A DNA stretch of 64,000 bases from Lysobacter capsici (GCF_018732085.1 NZ_CP076103.1:5580001-5644000), one strand, 5' to 3'. Shown: positions 26,487-35,614, numbered from the stretch's first letter. Numbers and translations: made by a program. The notes: a model not told the origin generated them from the letters alone.

Positions 26487-27919
26487 CACGTACAGCCGGT
26501 TTCGCGCGGATCGACCTCGTGCGGCGACTCGGCCGCCATCCGCGCGGCCAGCCGCCCGGGCTCGCTGGAACGCAGGAAACGCAGGCCCAGCAACACCGAA
26601 GCCACGGTCAGGCCGGCGATCAGGCCGATCCACATGCCCTTGGGACCCCAGCCCAGGCCCAGGCCGAGCCCGGCGCCGACCGGCATGCCCACGCCCCAAT
26701 ACGCCAGCGCGGCCAGGATCATCGGCATGCGGGTGTCCTTGAGGCCGCGCAGGGCGCCGGCCGACAGCACCTGAATGCCGTCGGGGAACTGGAACATCGC
26801 CGAATACAGCAGCAGCGACGCGGCCAGGGTCGCGACCGCGGCGTCGGCGGTGTAGAAACTCACCAGCAGTTCGTTCGCGCTGAGCAGCAGAATGCCCGAG
26901 CACAGCTGGGTGGCGATCACGATCGCGTAGCCGGCGTAACCGGCCCGGCGCACGCCGAGGTAGTCGCGCCGGCCCATCGCATGGCCGACCCGCACCGTGG
27001 TCGCTTCGGCCAGGCCCATCGGCACCATGAAGCACAGCGCCGACAGGTTGATCGCGATCTGGTGCGCCGACGCCGGCACCTCGCCCAGGCGGCCGATCAG
27101 CAGCGCGGTGACGATGAACAGACTGCCTTCCATCAGCACGGTCACGCCGATCGGCAGGCCGGTCGCGAGCAGGCCGCGGATGGTCGGCCAATGCGGCTTG
27201 TCGAAGCGCTCGAACAGGCGCAGGTCGGCGAAGCGCCTGGCGCGGCTGAGGACCACGAAGAAACCGATCGCCTGCACCCACAGCATCGCCGCCGAGGCGA
27301 TGCCCAGGCCGCCGGCGCCCATTTCCGGCAGGCCGAACTTGCCGAAGGTCAGCACATAGCCCAGCGGCGCCAGGATCAGCAGGCCGCCGGCGCTGAGCAG
27401 CATCGTCGGCAAGGTCCAGTGCAGGCCCTCGCTGAGATAGCGCATGCAGAAGAACAGGGTCAGCGCCGGCACGCCCCAGCGGATGCCGTGCAGGAAATCG
27501 CGCGCGCCGGGGATGATGCTCGGGGCGATGCCCATCGCGCCGAGCGCATACGGGATCAGGGTCAGGAACGCGAACAGGAACACGCTCAGCAACACCGCCA
27601 TCCACAGCGCCTGGCGGAACAGCGCGCCGATTTCGCCGCGGCGGCCGGCGCCTTCGAGCTGCGACACCGACGGCGGCACCGACAGCAAGGTCCCGATCGG
27701 CACCATCATCGGCAGCCACCACAGCGCGGTGCCGATGGTCACCGAAGCCAGCGTGGTGGTGCTGTGGTGACCGGCGAGGGTGTTGTCGACGAAGCCGATC
27801 AGGCCGGTGGAGACGTGGCCGGCCACCAGGGGCGCGGCAAGAATCAAGGTGGTGCGGATCTCGCCCGCCAGGCCGGAACGGGCGGCGGGGCGGGAATCGG
27901 TGGGGGATGACGCAGACAT
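26486..27919 (-). CDS. MATE-family efflux transporter (NorM type)
   Basis: 477 aa, about 12 membrane spans in two homologous halves. NorM-like features: 'LAAPLVAGHVSTGLIGFVDNTLAGHHS' at the start, 'GLPIGVTVLMEGSLFIVTALLIGRLGE' at the start of the second half and 'AHQIAINLSALCFMVPMGLAEATTVRVGHAMG'. It should export cationic drugs in exchange for H+ or Na+. Substrate not deducible. Confidence 0.92.
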   Translation of the reverse strand: MSASSPTDSRPAARSGLAGEIRTTLILAAPLVAGHVSTGLIGFVDNTLAGHHSTTTLASVTIGTALWWLPMMVPIGTLLSVPPSVSQLEGAGRRGEIGALFRQALWMAVLLSVFLFAFLTLIPYALGAMGIAPSIIPGARDFLHGIRWGVPALTLFFCMRYLSEGLHWTLPTMLLSAGGLLILAPLGYVLTFGKFGLPEMGAGGLGIASAAMLWVQAIGFFVVLSRARRFADLRLFERFDKPHWPTIRGLLATGLPIGVTVLMEGSLFIVTALLIGRLGEVPASAHQIAINLSALCFMVPMGLAEATTVRVGHAMGRRDYLGVRRAGYAGYAIVIATQLCSGILLLSANELLVSFYTADAAVATLAASLLLYSAMFQFPDGIQVLSAGALRGLKDTRMPMILAALAYWGVGMPVGAGLGLGLGWGPKGMWIGLIAGLTVASVLLGLRFLRSSEPGRLAARMAAESPHEVDPRETGCT

Positions 27920-28044
27920 GGGAGAGGACCAACAGCACGACTACGGCCGCGCATCCGGTCTAGGGCGCTGGCGCCGGGTCGCGGCGGACGGCTATCTTAC
28001 CCGCTCGAAAGTGAAGGCCGGGGAGCCTCTTTTCTCGATTCCCA

Positions 28045-29577
28045 ATGAGCGCAACCACTTCTTCAGGCGCCAGCCATGCTGGCGAGCACGGGCACGATCG
28101 CGAGCAAGGCCACGAACCCGGCGACGGCCACGGCCATCCCAGCCACTGCGAAAACTGCGCCGCGCCGCTGCAGGGCCACTATTGCCACGTCTGCGGCCAG
28201 TCGATCGTCAACCCGATCCGCCACGCGGGCCATGCGCTGGAGGAAGTGTTCGAATCGTTCTGGCACCTCGACGGCCGCATCTTCCGGACTTTGCGCGATC
28301 TGCTGTCTCCGGGCCGGGTCGCCAAGAATTACATCGCCGGCCATCGCGTGCGCTACGTCGCGCCGCTGCGGCTGTTCGTGATCGTCTCGGTGCTGACCTT
28401 CTTCGTCGCCCAGTTCACCGTGCATTTCGACGAAACCAAGCCCGGCTTCGAGGTCGTCGACCTGCAAGGCACCACGGTGCGCATGGGCAACCGGCAGAAG
28501 CAGATCAAGAAAGCCAATTCGGTCGCCGAAGTCGAGTCGCTGCGCCTGCAGACCATCAAGGAACTGGAAGCCGCGCGCGCGGCGATACCGGCTACCGCGC
28601 GCGGCGCCATCGACAAGTCGATCCAGGGCGTGCAGCGCCAGGCCGACCTGCGCATCGAGACCTTGCGCGGCGAGCAAAGCCTCGACGAGGCCGACATCGC
28701 TCAGGGCAAGGCCGAAGGCGCGCGCGAGGCCGCCGACGCGATCGTTCCGCCCAATGGCATCGCCGCGGCCAAGACCCTGGCCGAGGTCGAGCAACGCCGC
28801 GACGCGCTGATCGCGCCGCTCAAGGCCCGACTGGCGACCGAAGCGGCCGGTTCGAAAGCACGCGACAAGACCCATCGCGAAATCGCCCAGGCCAATGCCG
28901 ACGCCGGCTGCCGCATCGCCGCGTTGCAGGTCGAGCACGCCACCGTCAGCCAGGGCGCGCCGCCGCGTCCGCTCGACGCGCAGCGTTACGGCGAAACCGA
29001 TTGCGACGACGACAGCCCGCTGTCGTTCAACGGCCGGGCCTGGGACGCCAAGACCAACCCGCTGACGGTGAGCTGGTGGCCGCAGTTCGCCAACGACTGG
29101 CTCAACCGCCAGGTCGGCCGCGGCGAGATCAACTTCAGGCGCGCCAGCAAGGAACCGTGGCTGTACATCCACTCGCTGATCGCCGCGGTGCCCTCGGCGC
29201 TGTTCCTGATGGTGCCGATCTTCGCGCTGCTGCTGAAGCTGACCTACCTGGGTTCGGGCCGCGGCTATCTCGAACATCTGGCGGTGGCGTTGTACAGCCA
29301 TGTCTACCTGTGCCTGTCGATCCTGGCGATGTTCATCCTGGTGCTGCTCGGCAACGCGATCTCGCCGCACTGGAGCGGCTTCGCCTGGCTCAGCGGGCTC
29401 GGCATCAGCGCGTTGTGGGTGTGGATGCCGATCTATCTGCTGCTGATGGAAAAACGCGTGTACGGCAACGGCTGGCTGCTGACCCTGGTGCGCTATACCG
29501 TGATCGGCACGCTGTACTTCGTCCTGTTGAGCTTCGCCGTGATCGCGCTGGCGTTCGCCGCGCTGGTGCGGATGTGA
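28045..29577 (+). CDS. DUF3667 zinc-ribbon membrane protein
   Basis: 510 aa. An N-terminal His/Gly-rich segment leads to a Cys4 zinc ribbon ('HCENCAAPLQGHYCHVCGQ') and the DUF3667 signature 'HLDGRIFRTLRDLLSPGRVAKNYIAGHRVRYVAPLRLFV'. One membrane span is followed by a long helical, probably coiled-coil region (about 150-300), and then four or five C-terminal spans. Role unknown. Its stop overlaps the GTG start of the next gene. Confidence 0.88.
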   Translation: MSATTSSGASHAGEHGHDREQGHEPGDGHGHPSHCENCAAPLQGHYCHVCGQSIVNPIRHAGHALEEVFESFWHLDGRIFRTLRDLLSPGRVAKNYIAGHRVRYVAPLRLFVIVSVLTFFVAQFTVHFDETKPGFEVVDLQGTTVRMGNRQKQIKKANSVAEVESLRLQTIKELEAARAAIPATARGAIDKSIQGVQRQADLRIETLRGEQSLDEADIAQGKAEGAREAADAIVPPNGIAAAKTLAEVEQRRDALIAPLKARLATEAAGSKARDKTHREIAQANADAGCRIAALQVEHATVSQGAPPRPLDAQRYGETDCDDDSPLSFNGRAWDAKTNPLTVSWWPQFANDWLNRQVGRGEINFRRASKEPWLYIHSLIAAVPSALFLMVPIFALLLKLTYLGSGRGYLEHLAVALYSHVYLCLSILAMFILVLLGNAISPHWSGFAWLSGLGISALWVWMPIYLLLMEKRVYGNGWLLTLVRYTVIGTLYFVLLSFAVIALAFAALVRM

Positions 29578-29933
29578 GTGCGCCGCGCGTGGGTGATGTG
29601 GGCGATGCGTCGGCGACGTTGGCGGGCCTGATCTACGAGGTCAACCTGGACCTCGACGCCGCCATCGCCGACGAGTACCTGGCCTGGCTGCGCGAGCACA
29701 TCGCACAGATCTGCGCCCTGCCCGGCTTTCTCGGCGCGACGCTGCACGCCGTATCCGACCCGGTCGCCGAACCCGGGCGCAGCGCGTTGTGCGTGCAGTA
29801 CCGGGTACGCGACCAGAGCGCGCTGGACGACTACCTGCGCGACCACGCGCCGCGGCTGCGCGCCGAGGGCGTGGCGCGTTTCGGCGGGAAATTCAGCGCT
29901 TCGCGGCGTGTCCTGCAGCCTCTCGCGAACTGA
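29574..29933 (+). CDS. DUF4286 family protein
   Basis: 119 aa from GTG 29574, which overlaps the preceding stop (GTGA). The core 'LIYEVNLDLDAAIADEYLAWLREHI' and 'LPGFLGATLHAV' is characteristic of DUF4286 proteins, small ferredoxin-like alpha/beta folds. The first 20 residues are extra relative to the family, so a later GTG could be the true start. Cytoplasmic, function unknown. Confidence 0.8.
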   Translation: MSAPRVGDVGDASATLAGLIYEVNLDLDAAIADEYLAWLREHIAQICALPGFLGATLHAVSDPVAEPGRSALCVQYRVRDQSALDDYLRDHAPRLRAEGVARFGGKFSASRRVLQPLAN

Positions 29934-29943
29934 CCGCAGCTCC

Positions 29944-30038
29944 CTGGAGCGGCGCGAGCCGCGACCGCGACACTGCGCTTGCGGCGAAACCTCGTCTTAG
30001 TCGAAATGTCGCGGTCGCGGCTTGCGCCGCTCCTACAG
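29944..30038. repeat. Paired palindromic repeat, family B (copy 1)
   Basis: Arms 29944-29977 (GGAGCGGCGCGAGCCGCGAC core) and 30006-30038 (GTCGCGGCTTGCGCCGCTCC core) are inverted. A second copy is at 35456-35535. It sits immediately after the DUF4286 stop. Confidence 0.82.
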
Positions 30039-30133
30039 GGGCTTCGGCGACTGCGCCAAGCATCGGCACAACGTTCTTCATGCGCATACCCAAGCCATCG
30101 CGGAAGTCCGGAAACTACCTGAAGCCTGAAAAC

Positions 30134-30247
30134 TTTTGTGGGAGGGGCTTCAGCCCCGACGCTTTTCTTTCAGCTTGCGATGAACCTCAAACAGATTTTT
30201 CGATCTCATCTGATAGAAAAGCGTCGGGGCTGAAGCCCCTCCCACAA
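30134..30247. repeat. Paired palindromic repeat, family A (copy 3)
   Basis: Arms 30134-30167 and 30216-30247 (GTGGGAGGGGCTTCAGCCCC core) are inverted with a lower-GC spacer. With family B copy 1 it makes up the gap 29934-30376; a short GTCACC hexamer run lies at about 30281-30314. No gene is seen there. Confidence 0.87.
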
Positions 30248-30376
30248 CAGCCGCAACCTCGGTATTCGGCGGATGTTTTGTTGCCGTTGCCGTCACCGTC
30301 ACCGTCACCGTCGCGATGCTGGACTGAGCTGAGCTAGCCAAATCAATCAAACCGATCCCGACTCCCGCATCACCCA

Positions 30377-30931
30377 CTAGAACAACTGCAAAAATTCTTC
30401 CGGATCGGCCTGAATGTCGCGCAGCGATCGCTTCAGCAGGTCAGAAAAATCCACCGCGACATAAGCGATTTCATCGGGATCATGCACATAAGCGATGATC
30501 TGCCCGACACGCCCGCCCGGCGCCGGCGCGTAGTCCTGGATCAGCAGCAAGCTCGCGCCGCCGAAGCCCGCGAACGGCAGCCAGCCGTCGTGGAACCAGC
30601 CGGCCTGGATACGCGGATCGCGCGGCTGCGGATCGGCATAGCCCGCGTAGCGCGTCGCGCGTTGGCGCATGCCGTCGCGGGCGGCGAGCGCGGCCTTGAG
30701 CGGTAGGAATTCGTAACTGGTCAGGAAGCCCGGCCGAACGAACAACGACACCTCGTCGGCCGATCCGTCGCTGCTGCGCCACGCCGCGCGCAAGCCCGGA
30801 TCGAGCGCGAAACCGAGCGTGCGCTCGGCCGCCGCGAGCGCGGATTCGCTCGCGCCGGCCTGGGTCGACCACGACACGTCGTGCTCGTCGTAGACCGCTT
30901 CGAGTTGAGCGAGGTAGCGGGCGAAATCCAT
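30377..30931 (-). CDS. SMI1/KNR4 (SUKH) family protein
   Basis: 184 aa from ATG 30931. Family features: 'GASESALAAAERTLGFALDPGLRAAWRSSDG', 'EFLPLKAALAARDGM', and the aromatic strand 'GWFHDGWLPFAGFGGASLLLIQDYAPAPGGRVGQIIAYVHD'. SUKH proteins often serve as immunity proteins against contact-dependent or polymorphic toxins. No toxin gene is adjacent here, so it may be an orphan immunity or housekeeping member. Cytoplasmic. Confidence 0.82.
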   Translation of the reverse strand: MDFARYLAQLEAVYDEHDVSWSTQAGASESALAAAERTLGFALDPGLRAAWRSSDGSADEVSLFVRPGFLTSYEFLPLKAALAARDGMRQRATRYAGYADPQPRDPRIQAGWFHDGWLPFAGFGGASLLLIQDYAPAPGGRVGQIIAYVHDPDEIAYVAVDFSDLLKRSLRDIQADPEEFLQLF

Positions 30932-30992
30932 GTAGTCGCTTTTGTCGGGTTCGTGCCCGCTGATTGGTTTCAGCAGGTCCAGTGCAGCGAGT

Positions 30993-31661
30993 TCAGTGCA
31001 GCAACGCATCGTGCAACCACGCGCCGCGTTGCGCCGCCGGCACCCCGAGCAGACCGCTGCGCAGACGTTCGCGATCCTGCGGCGCGGTGCGTTGCACCAG
31101 CACCGCCAGATCCTTGCGTTGCGCCGGGGTCAACCCGCGCAGCGCGCTCAACATCGCGGCGTGCTGGGCCTGCGGCAATTGCGCCAGCAACGGTTGCAAG
31201 GCGGGGTAGTCGGCGCCGAGCGCGGGGCCGAGCAGCCAGCCGCGGCGCTCGCTGCGATCGAGCGCTTCGAACTGCTCGCGCAAGGCCCGTTGCTGGTCCG
31301 GCGGCAAGGCGGCGTAGCGCGCGGCCGCGGCCTGCAGCTGTGCGCGTTCGTCCGCGCTCAGCGCCTGCCAGGCCTGGTAGCGTTCGCGGCGCTCGCCGCG
31401 CTGGGCGTCGCTGAGTTCGCCCCATTGCGCGGCGCGCCGGCCGAAGTCGCGGCGCTGGTCTTCGTTCCAGCCGTCCCAGCGCTGGCCGTTGTCGCGCAGG
31501 CGGGCCTGGGCGTCGGCCGGCAGGTGCGGCAAGGCTTGGTCCAGTTCCGGTGGCAACGCGCTTGCCGGCCACAACACCGACGCCAGAACCAACGCGGTCG
31601 CGGCCAGCGTCATGCGGCACGATCGGGCACGCGAGGAAGGCGATGCATGACGCGGCATCAT
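30993..31661 (-). CDS. DUF3106 periplasmic protein
   Basis: 222 aa. Signal sequence followed by a helical Arg/Gln/Leu-rich region with the repeated phrase '(W)..L...ERR..RRRYQAW..LS..ER.QL', typical of DUF3106. It overlaps the upstream membrane HTH gene by four bases (ATGA), indicating translational coupling. Such proteins resemble periplasmic sensor/chaperone helices (CpxP/ZraP-like in overall look); role unknown. Confidence 0.8.
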   Translation of the reverse strand: MMPRHASPSSRARSCRMTLAATALVLASVLWPASALPPELDQALPHLPADAQARLRDNGQRWDGWNEDQRRDFGRRAAQWGELSDAQRGERRERYQAWQALSADERAQLQAAAARYAALPPDQQRALREQFEALDRSERRGWLLGPALGADYPALQPLLAQLPQAQHAAMLSALRGLTPAQRKDLAVLVQRTAPQDRERLRSGLLGVPAAQRGAWLHDALLH

Positions 31662-32677
31662 TCACCCTCCGAGGCATCGGTTTCGGACGATCGGGTTTCG
31701 CTGCCGGGCGCGGCCGGCGCGTCGGGCACGACTGGGGTCTCCAGCGGCACCGCGGCGACGGCCGTGATCGTGCCGGCGTCGCGCGCGGCCAGCCAACTGT
31801 GGAAATCCACGTCGGCCGCAGCGGCTTCGGCCTCCGGGTCGGCGAGCAGGGCGAAGTCGCGGTGGGCGATCAGCCCGGCCTCGCGGCCGTAGCGTTCGGC
31901 CGGCGCGGCCGCTTCGGGCAGTGCGCTGACCTGGACGCCGTCGGGCGCCCCGAGCCAGCCGCCGGCCAGACCGCCGCCGGGCCAGAACGTCGCCGCGAAC
32001 GCCAGCGCGCACAACGCCAGCAAGGTCCACAGCAACGGCATCAGCCAGCGCGGACGCGACGACGCCGGCCGGTTCGCGCGTCCCGGCGCGGCCGCGGGCG
32101 CGGCGCTCACCGGGCCGCCGCTGAGCGCCACCTCGCGCGCCTGGGCCAGCCGCTGCAGGCGTTCGGGCGGCAGGGTCTTGATCCGGCGGTGGACCTGTTC
32201 GCGCAATTGCTGCCAGGCGTGCGGATCGGCGCGGCCGTCGGCATGCCGCGGCAGGGCGCGCTGCAAGGCCAGCCGGTAGGTCGCCGGGGCGACGCCGAGC
32301 ACGGCCGCGGCCTCGCCCTCGCTGAGCCCGGCGGCCAGCCGCAGCAACAGCGCCGCGCGCGGTCCGCTGCCCAGTTCGGCCAGTCGGTCGGTGGCCTCGA
32401 CCGCGATCGCGACCGGGGTGCGATGGGCCAGGCCGGGCTGGGTCAGCAGCAGCGACCAGAACCGGCTCGGCCAGTCGCTGAGCGCGGCGTCGGCGGCGAC
32501 CGCGCGGAACGCGCCCATCGCCTTGGCCAGCGCGGCGTCGCCGGCGGCGGCATCGCCGGCCTGCAATTCGGCCAGCACCGCGCCGCGTCGTTCGACGCCT
32601 CGCAGGAACGCGGACAGCGCCGCCGGAGCGGTCGAACGCAGTGCGGAAGGGCCCGTAGCGGGGGTCGTGGAACTCAT
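31658..32677 (-). CDS. Membrane protein with sigma-region-4-like HTH
   Basis: 339 aa. The N-terminal 150 residues look like an ECF sigma remnant: a region-4 HTH is readable ('LAAGLSEGEAAAVLGVAPATYRLALQRAL'), but no good region 2 is seen. A second helical segment, a Pro/Ala linker, and one membrane span ('LMPLLWTLLALCALAFAATFW') follow, then a periplasmic acidic tail with 'VDFHSWLAARD'. This fuses a DNA-binding-like module to an anti-sigma-like membrane half. The downstream DUF3106 protein would sit in the same compartment as the tail. A -10-like TATGAT is at 32702-32707 on the minus strand. Confidence 0.72.
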   Translation of the reverse strand: MSSTTPATGPSALRSTAPAALSAFLRGVERRGAVLAELQAGDAAAGDAALAKAMGAFRAVAADAALSDWPSRFWSLLLTQPGLAHRTPVAIAVEATDRLAELGSGPRAALLLRLAAGLSEGEAAAVLGVAPATYRLALQRALPRHADGRADPHAWQQLREQVHRRIKTLPPERLQRLAQAREVALSGGPVSAAPAAAPGRANRPASSRPRWLMPLLWTLLALCALAFAATFWPGGGLAGGWLGAPDGVQVSALPEAAAPAERYGREAGLIAHRDFALLADPEAEAAAADVDFHSWLAARDAGTITAVAAVPLETPVVPDAPAAPGSETRSSETDASEGE

Positions 32678-33120
32678 CGGGACGGCTTCACCATACGGTG
32701 CATCATAGCGATGCGGGCGGCGCACAAAACCGCTTGACAAACCGCGCAGAGGCCTTTGCACGAAGCGGGACGCGGCTTGCAGCCAAATCCGGTTGTGCAC
32801 AGCAGTAACGGAACCGTCATCCGCCTCGATTTCGACCCCCGCCAAGCCCGCATTACAACGATGTTTCACGGGCAAAGCCTTGATACGCAAGGGATTGGCG
32901 CGGTTGGCGATTTTTTCACCAACCTAACCCGAGGGCTTATTTCAACGCACTCGCGCACCGCTGCGGACACGCCGTGCACAGATTTATCCACAGGCGGTGT
33001 GGATAAGGAGATTTTCCCTTCGAACTCGGCCACTTGCGTGATTATTGTCACTCAACCCACAGCAATGGCCTGCAACTGCCACGTCTGCCGCCGTTCGCTC
33101 CGGCTCGCTAGACTGAGGCC
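32678..33120. other. Lower-GC intergenic region ahead of priA
   Basis: 443 bases with no gene. It carries a TTGACA hexamer at 32734-32739, a run of T at about 32910, a near-consensus DnaA box TTGTGCACA at about 32792-32800, and the perfect DnaA palindrome described separately. AT content is clearly above that of its neighbours. Confidence 0.7.
32984..33006. promoter_or_regulatory. Inverted pair of consensus DnaA boxes
   Basis: TTATCCACA (32984-32992) and TGTGGATAA (32998-33006) are both perfect DnaA consensus boxes, separated by five bases (GGCGG), forming a 23-base palindrome. They lie 115-137 bases upstream of the priA start. DnaA protein would be expected to bind cooperatively here. Confidence 0.85.
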
Positions 33121-35379
33121 ATGCCCGAGGCCCTGTTTACACCGCCGTCGACCGTCTGGCGGGTCGCGTTGCCGCTGCCGTTGCCGCGGCTGTTCGACTA
33201 CCTGCCGCCCGTCGAACCGACCGCCGCGAGCGACCCGGTCGGCTGCCGGGTGCGGGTGCCGTTCGGGCGGCGCGAACTGATCGGGGTGGTCGCGCAAGTC
33301 GGGCCGCCCGAGGAAGGCACCGACCCGGCCGCGCTCAAGGCCGTCGCCGCCCGGCTCGACCCCGAGCCGCTGCTGCACGGCGAACTGCTCGACTCGCTGC
33401 GCTGGCTGGCCCGCTACACCCACGCCCCGCTCGGCGAAGTCCTCGCCACCGCCCTGCCCGGCCCGCTGCGCCACGGCGAGGCGCTGGCCGATACCCATGC
33501 CTGGGCCTGGCATCTCACCGAGGCCGGCGCCACCGCCCGCGAGCGCCTGCGCGCCGGCAAGCCACGCCGGCTCAGCGACCTGCTGGCCGAACACGGCACG
33601 CTCGACGAGGACCGCCTGGACGACCTGCTCGAGGACTGGCGCAGCGCCGCGCGCGCCCTGGCCAAGCGCGAGCATGCGCAGCGGATCGCGGTGCCGGCCG
33701 CGCAGCGCGCGCCGACGCCGCAGCCCGGCCCGGCGCTCAACGACGAACAGCAGGCAGCGACCGATTCGATCCTGGCCGCGCGCGGCCGCTTCGCCGCGTT
33801 CCTGCTCGACGGGGTCACCGGCAGCGGCAAGACCGAGGTCTACCTGCACGCGATCGCCGACTGCCTGGCGCGCGGCAAGCAGGCGCTGATCCTGGTGCCC
33901 GAGATCGGCCTGACCCCGCAGACCCTCGCCCGCTTCCGCGCCCGCCTCGGCGTGCCGGTGCATGCGCTGCACTCGGGCCTGAGCGACGGCGAACGCGCGC
34001 GCACCTGGGCCGCCTTCGCGCGAGGCCAGGCGCGGGTCGCGGTCGGCACCCGCTCGGCGGTGTTCCTGCCGCTGCGCGAGCCGGGCCTGATCGTGATCGA
34101 CGAAGAACACGACGGCAGCTTCAAGCAGCTCGACGGCATCCGTTACCACGCCCGCGACTTCGCCCTGGTCCGGGCCAAGGCGCTGGACGTGCCGGTGCTG
34201 CTCGGCAGCGCCACGCCGTCGCTGGAATCGCTGCGCAACGCCCAGGTCGGACGCTACGGCCATCTGCACCTCAAGCGCCGCGCCGGCCAGGCGCAGCCGC
34301 CGCGGGTGCGCGTGCTCGACGTGCGCAAGCGCCCGCTCGAAGCCGGCCTGTCGCCGGAGCTGATCGAACGCATCGGCGGCGAGCTGCGCGCCGGCGGCCA
34401 GGTGCTGGTGTTCAAGAACCGGCGCGGCTACGCCCCGGTGCTGCTGTGCCACGACTGCGGCTGGACCGCGCACTGCCCGCGTTGCTCCACCCCGCTCAAG
34501 GGCACGCCGATGACCGTGCATGGCGGCGGCCGGCGTCTGCAATGCCATCACTGCGGCACCCGCCGGCCGGCGCCGGACGCGTGTCCGGACTGCGGCGGGC
34601 TCGCCCTGCAATCGCAGGGCGCGGGCACCGAGCGGATCGAGGAATCGCTGGCCGCGCGGTTCCCGGAGTTTCCGGTCATGCGCATCGATCGCGGCAGCAC
34701 GCAAAAACGCGATGCGCTGGAACAGATGCTGGGCGAATTCGGCACCACGCCGGGCATCCTGGTCGGCACCCAGATGCTCGCCAAGGGCCACGACCTGCCG
34801 AACCTGACCCTGGTCGCGGTGGTCGGCATCGACGAAGGCCTGTTCAGCGCCGACTTCCGCGCGCCGGAAAAACTCGCCCAGTTGCTGATCCAGGTCGCCG
34901 GCCGCGCCGGCCGCGCCGACAAACCCGGCGAGGTGATGCTGCAGACCCATCATCCCGACCACGAACTGCTGCACACGCTGCTGTCCGGCGGCTATCCGGC
35001 CTTCGCCGAAGTCGAGCTGGCGCAGCGCGAAGCCGCCGGCTTCCCGCCGTTCGCGCACATGGCGCTGCTCCGCGCCGAAGCGCAGCAGGTCGAAGCGGCG
35101 AACGCGTTCCTGGCGATGGCGCGGCGCGAGTTCGAACGCGTCGCCGGCCCACGCGCACACAACCCCGCCGATCCGGGCGCGCAGTTGGAAGTCAACGGAC
35201 CGGTGCCCGCGCCGATGCCGCGTCGCGCCGGTTACCTTCGCGCGCAGCTGATCCTGTCCGCGCCCGACCGCCGCCCGCTGCACGCCGCACTCGACGCCGC
35301 GTTGCCGGCGATCCATGCCGCGCCGCAAGCGCGCAAGGTGCGCTGGTCGCTGGATGTCGATCCGGCCGATCTGTACTGA
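33121..35379 (+). CDS. priA: Primosomal protein N', helicase PriA
   Basis: 752 aa. N-terminal 3'-DNA-binding domain and winged helix (about 1-200); helicase lobe 1 with Walker A 'VTGSGKTEVYLHAI' and DEEH; a zinc-binding insert with paired Cys ('CHDCGWTAHCPRC', 'CHHCGTRR', 'CPDCGG'); lobe 2 with 'GTQMLAKGHD' and 'QVAGRAGR'; then the C-terminal domain. It restarts stalled replication forks by loading DnaB. Start ATG 33121 gives MPEALFTPPSTVWRVALPLPL, as in relatives. Confidence 0.95.
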   Translation: MPEALFTPPSTVWRVALPLPLPRLFDYLPPVEPTAASDPVGCRVRVPFGRRELIGVVAQVGPPEEGTDPAALKAVAARLDPEPLLHGELLDSLRWLARYTHAPLGEVLATALPGPLRHGEALADTHAWAWHLTEAGATARERLRAGKPRRLSDLLAEHGTLDEDRLDDLLEDWRSAARALAKREHAQRIAVPAAQRAPTPQPGPALNDEQQAATDSILAARGRFAAFLLDGVTGSGKTEVYLHAIADCLARGKQALILVPEIGLTPQTLARFRARLGVPVHALHSGLSDGERARTWAAFARGQARVAVGTRSAVFLPLREPGLIVIDEEHDGSFKQLDGIRYHARDFALVRAKALDVPVLLGSATPSLESLRNAQVGRYGHLHLKRRAGQAQPPRVRVLDVRKRPLEAGLSPELIERIGGELRAGGQVLVFKNRRGYAPVLLCHDCGWTAHCPRCSTPLKGTPMTVHGGGRRLQCHHCGTRRPAPDACPDCGGLALQSQGAGTERIEESLAARFPEFPVMRIDRGSTQKRDALEQMLGEFGTTPGILVGTQMLAKGHDLPNLTLVAVVGIDEGLFSADFRAPEKLAQLLIQVAGRAGRADKPGEVMLQTHHPDHELLHTLLSGGYPAFAEVELAQREAAGFPPFAHMALLRAEAQQVEAANAFLAMARREFERVAGPRAHNPADPGAQLEVNGPVPAPMPRRAGYLRAQLILSAPDRRPLHAALDAALPAIHAAPQARKVRWSLDVDPADLY

Positions 35380-35455
35380 TCACAGGCTCCATTGCGGCGA
35401 TCTACGCAGCGCGCAAACGCGTGCGACGCGCCCGTGCCTGATGTCCCGTTACTCC

Positions 35456-35535
35456 CTGTAGGAGCGGCGCAAGCCGCGACCGCGACATCGCGCAAACGAC
35501 GCAAGCGTGATGTCGCGGCTTGCGCCGCTCCTGCA
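35456..35535. repeat. Paired palindromic repeat, family B (copy 2)
   Basis: GTAGGAGCGGCGCAAGCC at the left and GGCTTGCGCCGCTCCTGC at the right, in inverted orientation, with CGCGACATC/GATGTCGCG continuing the stem. It occupies the gap after priA and may end its transcript. Confidence 0.85.
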
Positions 35536-35614
35536 GGGGGTTGCAGGCGAGAGCTTCGGCCATTGCCAAAAGGACATCGAATTTCCGCGCGCAGCGATCG
35601 CATGCGCGCCGCGC

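Noticed and set aside
26519..27910. Plus-strand open frame antisense to the MATE gene
   Set aside because: His/Gln/Arg-rich text typical of antisense GC-rich coding; the MATE protein is clear.
32984..33006. Chromosomal origin of replication
   Set aside because: Only two perfect boxes and no dnaA, dnaN or gidA neighbours; more likely a regulatory DnaA site.
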